NCBI GenBank assembly: GCA_937922105.1
Contig: CAKZVN010000277.1
Location: 1 to 5,345, forward strand
Source of the DNA: an uncultured Litorilinea sp.
Lineage (GTDB): Bacteria; Chloroflexota; Anaerolineae; Caldilineales; Caldilineaceae
DNA: 5,345 nucleotides
Reading direction: 5' to 3'
The stretch's first letter is position 1; each line of letters starts with the position of its first letter. Shown here piece after piece: positions 1 through 4,049 of this stretch. The position numbers and the translations under genes are program-made. The notes beneath the pieces are model-generated. The model ran no database searches. It had not been told where the DNA came from and saw only the letters and a list, made by a program, of their open reading frames with translations.

Positions 1-465
1 GAAGCCGAAGTGACGAGAGAAGCGCAATTGCCGCGTCGTCCCGGAGATGATCGCCAGGTCATGACCGCGCGGAATGGCGTATTGCCCCACCATCTCGATC
101 AGCCCGCGCAAGACTTTGGGATTGCGATGCGCGGGCGTCACATAGAGCAGACGAATCTCACACAACGACTTGTGGGGCGGCAAATAGGCATCCAAGTCGG
201 CGAGTTTCTTATCCAGCGAGAAAGGCCGCGTATCGCGCAGCGCCATCATGCCCACCACACAGCCGCAACTGTCCTCCGCGCCGGCGGCGTCCGCTTCGGC
301 CACGGCAATCGCGTAGACATTCTCCGCGTGAAACTGGTCCACCAGCCGGCGCTCCGGGTTCGGCGCATGTTGGGGAATCTCTTCGACGAAGGCTGCATAG
401 TTCAGGCGGTGGATTTGCTCCACCTCCCACGCCGTATCGGCAAACTTGAACCGGTAGTTCGCCAA
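1..465 (-). CDS. GNAT-fold N-acyltransferase, partial (C-terminus outside window)
   Basis: An open frame of 155 codons without a stop runs off the left edge. It starts at TTG (465-463), the only start codon in this frame after the plsY stop, with GGAGG six nt upstream. The protein begins MANYRFKFADTAWEVEQIHR. Features compatible with a GNAT fold are an N-terminal strand-helix (residues 4-28), a strand with VVGMMALRD (70-78), a loop FSLDKKLADLDAYLP (82-96), a core strand CEIRLLYVTPAHR (102-114), a helix (118-130), then GHDLAIISG (134-142) and RFSRHFGF (148-155), which resembles the family's C-terminal Y/F..GF element. The usual acetyl-CoA pyrophosphate loop (R/Q-x-x-G-x-G/A) is degenerate here: HRNPKVLRG. 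The ELxRLxV-like strand after a long loop recalls LuxI/FeeM-type acyltransferases that use acyl-ACP or acyl-CoA. The substrate is unknown. It lies 51 nt behind plsY on the same strand, so probably in one operon. A further fused domain beyond the edge cannot be excluded. Confidence 0.72.
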   Translation of the reverse strand, partial: MANYRFKFADTAWEVEQIHRLNYAAFVEEIPQHAPNPERRLVDQFHAENVYAIAVAEADAAGAEDSCGCVVGMMALRDTRPFSLDKKLADLDAYLPPHKSLCEIRLLYVTPAHRNPKVLRGLIEMVGQYAIPRGHDLAIISGTTRQLRFSRHFGF

Positions 466-471
466 TGTCCC

Positions 472-476
472 CCTCC
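472..476 (-). promoter_or_regulatory. Ribosome binding site deciding the TTG start of the GNAT gene
   Basis: GGAGG is read on the minus strand at 476-472, six nt before TTG at 465-463. No ATG or GTG occurs in that frame between the plsY stop and this TTG. An ATG at 479-477 lies in another frame whose product does not resemble a GNAT protein. This spacing makes the TTG the best start. Confidence 0.7.
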
Positions 477-516
477 ATCTTCGTGAGGTCGGGGCGCGGC
501 CGACCTGTCTGCCAAG

Positions 517-1107
517 TTACTCGTTGCCGCGCAGCACCCGGCGCAAATTGTCGCGGTGGGTATAGACCATCAATCCCAACAACAAGACCAACCCAATCAC
601 CAACGTGGGCGACAGACCCGTCAACCATGCCATCAGCGGAATAGACACCGCGGCAGGCACGCCACTCAACACCGTGCGTTTGGTCGTCCCCCGCAGCACC
701 GCCACCAGCACCAGCGCAAAAGCCCCGGCAAGCGGGGTGATCGCCAAGACGCCGCCCAGCGCAGTGGCAGCGCCCTTCCCCCCGCGGCCTTGCAATTGCC
801 ACGGCCAAATATGGCCCGCCAGCGCGGCAAAGAGGACCCCAAGCCAGGCCCACTCCGGCAAGCCGACCAGTCGCGCCGCCGCCACCGGCAACAGCCCCTT
901 GAGTACATCGCCCAGCAACGCCGCCACAAAACCCCAACGTCCTAGAATACGCCCGGTGTTACGTGCGCCGGCGTTGCCGCTGCCCAACGTGCGGATGTCC
1001 TGTCCCGTGCGCCAACGCACCAGGTAATACCCGGTATTGAGACAGCCGAGTCCATACCCGGCGACCACCAGGAAAAGCAACATCCCCCAATCGGCAACAC
1101 CCAACAT
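517..1107 (-). CDS. plsY: Glycerol-3-phosphate acyltransferase PlsY
   Basis: PlsY is an integral inner-membrane enzyme that transfers an acyl group from acyl-phosphate (made by PlsX) to sn-glycerol-3-phosphate, giving lysophosphatidic acid, the first step of phospholipid synthesis. The 196 residues match the usual family length of about 190-220. All three family motifs are visible: motif 1 LGSGNAGARNTGR (41-53); motif 2 GHIWP (98-102) with GRGGKGAAT (107-115); motif 3 HRDNLRRVLRGNE (184-196), ending on the conserved Glu. Hydrophobic membrane stretches lie near 8-29, 57-80, 85-104, 113-139 and 148-181. Motif 1 has Arg-Asn (GARN) where GATN is the more common form. The ATG at 1107 is the only start codon in frame upstream; a weak AGG lies 8 nt before it. 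A second ATG at codon 9 is possible but would trim the first membrane segment. It is first of a leftward pair with the GNAT gene and divergent from the aldehyde dehydrogenase. Confidence 0.95.
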   Translation of the reverse strand: MLGVADWGMLLFLVVAGYGLGCLNTGYYLVRWRTGQDIRTLGSGNAGARNTGRILGRWGFVAALLGDVLKGLLPVAAARLVGLPEWAWLGVLFAALAGHIWPWQLQGRGGKGAATALGGVLAITPLAGAFALVLVAVLRGTTKRTVLSGVPAAVSIPLMAWLTGLSPTLVIGLVLLLGLMVYTHRDNLRRVLRGNE

Positions 1108-1160
1108 GATCGTACCTGAGTTCGTAAGCCTGGGCTGAACATTGACCGCGCGGCAGTCGG

Positions 1161-1178
1161 CAGGCGCGTCTGCGCCTG
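1161..1178. repeat. Short perfect hairpin in the plsY leader
   Basis: CAGGCGC (1161-1167) and GCGCCTG (1172-1178) form a perfect 7-bp stem with a 4-nt loop. If plsY transcription starts near 1220, this hairpin lies in its 5' untranslated leader, about 54 nt before the start codon. It has no T-run, so it is not a convincing terminator. It could affect leader folding or be chance in GC-rich DNA. Confidence 0.4.
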
Positions 1179-1226
1179 GGGAACGAACCTACCGCCTCGA
1201 CGCCGCCGAGTGTGTACCTCTAGCCT

Positions 1227-1256
1227 ATCATAAGACCGGCCCGCGCCCCAAGTGTA
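1227..1256 (-). promoter_or_regulatory. plsY: Candidate leftward promoter for plsY-GNAT
   Basis: On the minus strand, TATGAT (1232-1227) matches five of six bases of the sigma-70 -10 consensus. The best -35 at an allowed distance is TACACT (1256-1251, 18-nt spacer), which matches only three of six. No extended -10 TG is present. A start near 1220 would give a leader of about 113 nt before plsY. The -35 lies inside the loop of the inverted repeat at 1236-1266, so a protein bound there would block it. The weak -35 suggests activator dependence or a different true promoter. Confidence 0.3.
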
Positions 1257-1266
1257 CGCGGGCCGG
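1236..1266. repeat. Perfect 10-bp inverted repeat between divergent promoters (possible operator)
   Basis: CCGGCCCGCG (1236-1245) and CGCGGGCCGG (1257-1266) are exact reverse complements separated by 11 nt. The centre-to-centre distance is 21 nt, about two helical turns, as for a dimeric DNA-binding protein. It ends 6 bp before the rightward -35 (1273) and begins 3 bp upstream of the leftward -10. Neither side carries a T-run, so an intrinsic terminator is unlikely. One arm recurs at 1315-1324, and a shorter inverted piece is at 1281-1287. Confidence 0.6.
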
Positions 1267-1272
1267 CTCCGG

Positions 1273-1301
1273 TTGACAAAGGCCCGCGGCTCCAGTACCA
1301 T
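1273..1301 (+). promoter_or_regulatory. Sigma-70-type promoter of the aldehyde dehydrogenase-thrC operon
   Basis: A perfect -35 hexamer TTGACA (1273-1278) is followed after exactly 17 nt by TACCAT (1296-1301), which matches four of six bases of TATAAT. Transcription would start near 1308, giving a leader of about 78 nt before the ATG at 1386. The GC-rich spacer contains GGCCCGC (1281-1287), an inverted partial copy of the repeat arm found on both sides of the promoter, consistent with regulation by one protein. This is the strongest promoter in the window. Confidence 0.65.
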
Positions 1302-1314
1302 GCGCCGTAATGAA

Positions 1315-1324
1315 GCGGGCCGGC
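1315..1324 (+). repeat. Second exact copy of the 10-bp repeat arm, downstream of the rightward start site
   Basis: GCGGGCCGGC at 1315-1324 is identical to 1258-1267, 57 bp upstream. With GGCCCGC at 1281-1287 it forms a second, wider inverted pair (7-bp arms, 1281-1287 and 1315-1321) that brackets the -10 and start site. It could be an auxiliary operator in the early transcribed leader. The motif is GC-rich and self-complementary in its core, which raises the chance of coincidence. Confidence 0.4.
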
Positions 1325-1373
1325 AAGCTCCCGCCGCCACGCTCCCACCTTGACCCATGACCCTCTCACCAGT

Positions 1374-1377
1374 GAGG
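1374..1377 (+). promoter_or_regulatory. Ribosome binding site fixing the aldehyde dehydrogenase start
   Basis: GAGG at 1374-1377 lies 8 nt before ATG at 1386. The alternative in-frame TTG at 1350 would add 12 residues but has no purine-rich sequence before it. The protein from 1386 begins MPYQMYINGE, which aligns directly with the usual N-terminus of the aldehyde dehydrogenase family. Confidence 0.65.
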
Positions 1378-1385
1378 ATACCTTC

Positions 1386-2822
1386 ATGCCCTACCAGATG
1401 TACATCAACGGCGAATTTCGCCCCAGCGCGTCCGGCAAGACCATCGCCGTCACCAACCCTGCCACCGGCGCAGTCGTCGCCGAAGCCGCCTATGGCGAAG
1501 TGAGCGATGCCCTCGCCGCCATGGACGCCGCAGCCTCCGCTTTCCCCGCCTGGAAAGCCCAAACCGCCTACGCACGCGGCGCCTGTCTGGACAAAGCCGC
1601 CGCGCTGATGCGCGAGCGCGCCCAAGAAATCTCGCGCGTGCTCACCGAAGAAAACGGCAAGCCCTTTGCCGAGTCCATGGCAGAGACCATCGGCTGCGCC
1701 ATGTGGTTCGAGTGGTTCGCCGAGGAAGGCAAGCGCGTCTACGGGCGCATGATCCCCAGCCATTTCGGGCATAAACGCCACTGGGTGATCCAACAGCCGG
1801 TCGGCGTGGTGGTCGCCGTCAACCCGTGGAACTTCCCCATCAACCTCATGAGCCGCAAACTCGCCGCCGCGCTGGCGGCGGGCTGCACCATCGTCAGCCG
1901 GCCCGCCAGCCAGACACCCCTCAGCTCCATGCTGCTTTACGAGTGCCTCCATGACGCCGGCTTCCCCCCAGGGGTGGTCAACCTGGTCACCGGCAGCGCG
2001 GGCAAAGTCACCACCGCCATGCTGGAACACCCGGCCTGTCGCAAACTCACCTTCACCGGCAGCACCGCTACCGGCAAGCAACTCATGCAACAGGCCGGCG
2101 CGCGCATTACCAAGCTGTCGTTGGAGTTGGGCGGTCATGCCCCGCTCTTGGTCTTCCCGGACGTAGACCTGCCCACCGCGGTGGAACAGACCGTGGTCGC
2201 CAAATTCCGCAACGCCGGTCAAAGCTGCATCGCGCCCACGCGCATCTATGTCCACCGCGCCATCTTCGACGACTTCGCAGCCGCGGTCACCGACCGCGTG
2301 GCGCGTATGAAGGTCGGCAACGGCTTGCGCGAAGGTGTCGAGATGGGACCGCTCTTCGACCAAAACCAACTGGATGGGGTCGCCGCGTTTGTGGATGACG
2401 CCGTCGCCAAGGGGGCCAAAGTCCACACCGGCGGCGGGCGCCTGCGCGGCGGTGAATATGACCAGGGCTTCTTCTACGCGCCCACAGTGCTGAGCAACAT
2501 CTCCCCCAACATGCGCCTGACCTGCGAAGAAGTCTTCGGCCCGGTGCTCCCGCTCATTCCCTTCAACGACGAAGCGGAAGCCGTCGCCGCCGCCAACAAC
2601 ACCGAATACGGCCTCGCGGCCTATGTCCTCACGCGCGACTTTGCCACCGCTATCCGCGTCTCCGAGGCGCTGGAATATGGCATCATCGGCCTCAACGACG
2701 CCGTGCCGACTGTTCCCCAAGCGCCTTTCGGCGGCTGGAAAGAGAGCGGCATCAACCGTGAAGGCGGCTACGAAGGCATCCTCTCCTACATGGAGACCAA
2801 GTACATCAGCGTAGGACTCTAG
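1386..2822 (+). CDS. gabD: NAD(P)-dependent aldehyde dehydrogenase, GabD/succinate-semialdehyde dehydrogenase-like
   Basis: This is a cytosolic class I/II aldehyde dehydrogenase of 478 residues, the usual length, most like GabD, which oxidises succinate semialdehyde to succinate. Visible residues are the oxyanion Asn149 (NPWNF), the nucleotide-fold loop FTGSTATG (223-230), general base Glu247 (LELGG), catalytic Cys281 (NAGQSC), Glu382 in EEVFGP, and a C-terminal PFGGWKESG (448-456). Arg157 (SRK) and Arg275 (FRN) occupy positions where succinate-semialdehyde dehydrogenases hold the substrate carboxylate, by my from-memory alignment. Two oddities: Arg172 stands where the cofactor-binding Lys of KPA is normal (SRPASQTP), and the Cys two residues after the catalytic Cys, present in E. 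coli GabD, is Ala283. Relatives acting on other small acidic aldehydes, such as sulfolactaldehyde, look similar, so the substrate and symbol are provisional. The gene leads an operon with thrC, with a good promoter upstream. Confidence 0.88.
   Translation: MPYQMYINGEFRPSASGKTIAVTNPATGAVVAEAAYGEVSDALAAMDAAASAFPAWKAQTAYARGACLDKAAALMRERAQEISRVLTEENGKPFAESMAETIGCAMWFEWFAEEGKRVYGRMIPSHFGHKRHWVIQQPVGVVVAVNPWNFPINLMSRKLAAALAAGCTIVSRPASQTPLSSMLLYECLHDAGFPPGVVNLVTGSAGKVTTAMLEHPACRKLTFTGSTATGKQLMQQAGARITKLSLELGGHAPLLVFPDVDLPTAVEQTVVAKFRNAGQSCIAPTRIYVHRAIFDDFAAAVTDRVARMKVGNGLREGVEMGPLFDQNQLDGVAAFVDDAVAKGAKVHTGGGRLRGGEYDQGFFYAPTVLSNISPNMRLTCEEVFGPVLPLIPFNDEAEAVAAANNTEYGLAAYVLTRDFATAIRVSEALEYGIIGLNDAVPTVPQAPFGGWKESGINREGGYEGILSYMETKYISVGL
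2813..2816 (+). promoter_or_regulatory. thrC: Ribosome binding site of thrC inside the upstream gene
   Basis: AGGA at 2813-2816 lies in the last codons of the aldehyde dehydrogenase gene, 8 nt before the thrC ATG at 2825. The upstream stop TAG (2820-2822) sits between the two, so ribosomes finishing the first gene end on top of the second gene's start. This supports translational coupling. Confidence 0.6.
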
Positions 2823-2824
2823 CC

Positions 2825-4018
2825 ATGCCCGCAGCCCACGCCACGGCAACCCGCTCCACGTTGACCCACCTGGAGTGCAGCCGTACCGGCACGCGCTACG
2901 CGCCGGACCAATTGATGAATCTCAGCCCGGCAAGCGGCAAGCCCTTGCTGGCCCGCTACGACCTTGCCGCGGCTGCGGTCACCATGACACCCGCCGCGCT
3001 GGCGACGCGGCCCCAGACCATGTGGCGCTACGAGGAAGTGTTGCCCGTGCGCCGCGCCGACGCCATCATCAGCCTGGGCGAAGGCTGGACGCCGCTGGTC
3101 CATGCCGAGCGCCTGGGCGCGCGCATCGGCTGTCCCCAGACCTACATCAAGGACGAGTCGCTCAATCCCACCGGCAGTTTCAAGGCGCGCGGTCTCAGCG
3201 CCGCGGTCAGCCGCGCCTATGAACTGGGCGCAACGCGGCTCGCCATCCCCAGCGCGGGCAACGCCGCCGGCGCCATGAGCGCCTATGCCGCTGCCGCCGG
3301 TTTGCGCGCCGATGTCTTTATGCCTGCGGACGTGCCCCGTCTCTTCCGCACCGAATGCGAACAACTGGGCGCGACCGTCACCCTGGTCAACGGCCTCATC
3401 ACCGACTGCGGCGTCAAAGTGCGCGAGGGCATCCCGGTCCACGGCTGGTTCGACGTCTCCACCCTGCGCGAACCGTATCGCATCGAGGGCAAGAAAACGA
3501 TGGGCTACGAGTTGGCAGAGCAGATGGGCTGGCGCTTGCCCGATGTGATCATCTACCCCACCGGCGGCGGCACCGGCTTAGTGGGCATGTGGAAAGCCTT
3601 CCGCGAGATGGAGTGCATGGGCCTCATCGGTCCCAAGCGCCCGCGCATGGTCAGCGTGCAAAGCACCGGCTGTGCGCCCATCGTGCGCGCCTTCGAGCAG
3701 GGAGATGAATTCGCCGAACCGTGGCAAGGCGCAGCCACGGTCGCCGACGGGCTGCGCGTCCCCGCAGCCATCGGTGATTTCCTCATCCTGGAGGCCTTGC
3801 GCGCCAGCGGCGGCACTGCCATCGCGGTCACCGACCAAGAGATGCTGGACTATGCGCGCGTCATGGGCAGCCACACCGGCATCTTTCCCGCGCCGGAAGG
3901 AGCCGCCTGTCTAGCCGCCCAGGTTCGCCTTTTGCAACAAGGCTGGATTCAACCCGAAGAGACCGTCGTCCTCTTCAACACCGGCAGTGGGCTGAAATAC
4001 GCCCACCTGTGGGGGTGA
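2825..4018 (+). CDS. thrC: Threonine synthase (PLP-dependent)
   Basis: Threonine synthase converts O-phospho-L-homoserine to L-threonine and phosphate, the last step of threonine synthesis. The 397 residues have the fold type II PLP enzyme layout: GEGWTPL (85-91), the cofactor lysine Lys120 in NPTGSFKARG, SAGNAAGA (143-150), the phosphate-gripping loop PTGGGTG (245-251) and FNTGSGLKY (384-392). The segments WFDVSTLREPYRIEGKKTMGYE (208-229 region) and GCAPIVRAFE (282-291) are typical of threonine synthase rather than threonine dehydratase or cysteine synthase, judged from memory. The N-terminus carries the remnant of a zinc-ribbon-like segment (residues 16-46, LECSRTG ... GKPLLARYDL) in which only Cys18 remains. 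It starts 2 nt after the aldehyde dehydrogenase stop, so the two are co-transcribed and probably translationally coupled. thrA, thrB and asd are not in the window, so this is not a classical thr operon. Confidence 0.93.
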   Translation: MPAAHATATRSTLTHLECSRTGTRYAPDQLMNLSPASGKPLLARYDLAAAAVTMTPAALATRPQTMWRYEEVLPVRRADAIISLGEGWTPLVHAERLGARIGCPQTYIKDESLNPTGSFKARGLSAAVSRAYELGATRLAIPSAGNAAGAMSAYAAAAGLRADVFMPADVPRLFRTECEQLGATVTLVNGLITDCGVKVREGIPVHGWFDVSTLREPYRIEGKKTMGYELAEQMGWRLPDVIIYPTGGGTGLVGMWKAFREMECMGLIGPKRPRMVSVQSTGCAPIVRAFEQGDEFAEPWQGAATVADGLRVPAAIGDFLILEALRASGGTAIAVTDQEMLDYARVMGSHTGIFPAPEGAACLAAQVRLLQQGWIQPEETVVLFNTGSGLKYAHLWG

Positions 4019-4019
4019 G

Positions 4020-4049
4020 CGCCACGACCTGTCACGACTACCCGTGGTG
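4020..4049. terminator. Possible weak bidirectional hairpin between convergent genes
   Basis: CGCCACG (4020-4026) can pair with CGTGGTG (4043-4049) as a 7-bp stem with one G-T pair and a 16-nt loop. A competing hairpin pairs 4031-4038 with 4044-4051 (eight positions, one mismatch). The stem starts just after the thrC stop and overlaps the last codons and stop of the permease gene. There is no T-run on either strand, so this is weak as an intrinsic terminator. With a 19-nt gap, however, the convergent transcripts must end here or overlap. Confidence 0.25.

Noticed and set aside
10..486. A 158-codon plus-strand frame at the left end
   Set aside because: It lies opposite the GNAT gene. The minus-strand frame has a ribosome site and GNAT-like sequence, while this one is Arg/His-rich without a recognisable fold.
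209..937. A 242-codon minus-strand frame spanning plsY and GNAT
   Set aside because: It is a shifted reading of both genes, Gly/Arg-rich, and contradicts the intact PlsY motifs.
1226..1231. TATCAT on the plus strand as a second rightward -10
   Set aside because: No acceptable -35 lies 16-18 nt upstream (the sequence there is GC-rich), and the promoter at 1273-1301 is much better.
1236..1266. The 10-bp GC hairpin as an intrinsic terminator
   Set aside because: No T-run follows on either strand, and no gene ends just before it on either side.
1300..1353. A 17-codon open frame (ATG at 1300) before the aldehyde dehydrogenase, as a leader peptide
   Set aside because: Its ATG overlaps the -10 hexamer, upstream of the expected transcription start, and no ribosome site precedes it. 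It has no run of regulatory codons such as Thr.
1350..1385. TTG at 1350 as the aldehyde dehydrogenase start
   Set aside because: It has no ribosome site and adds 12 residues that do not look like the family N-terminus; ATG 1386 has GAGG at proper spacing.
942..2849. A 635-codon open frame on the minus strand opposite the aldehyde dehydrogenase and reaching into plsY
   Set aside because: It is the complement of a strongly supported gene with GC-rich third positions, which removes stops on the other strand. Its composition is low-complexity Gly/Ala/Asp/Val with no recognisable domain, and its end is plsY read out of frame.
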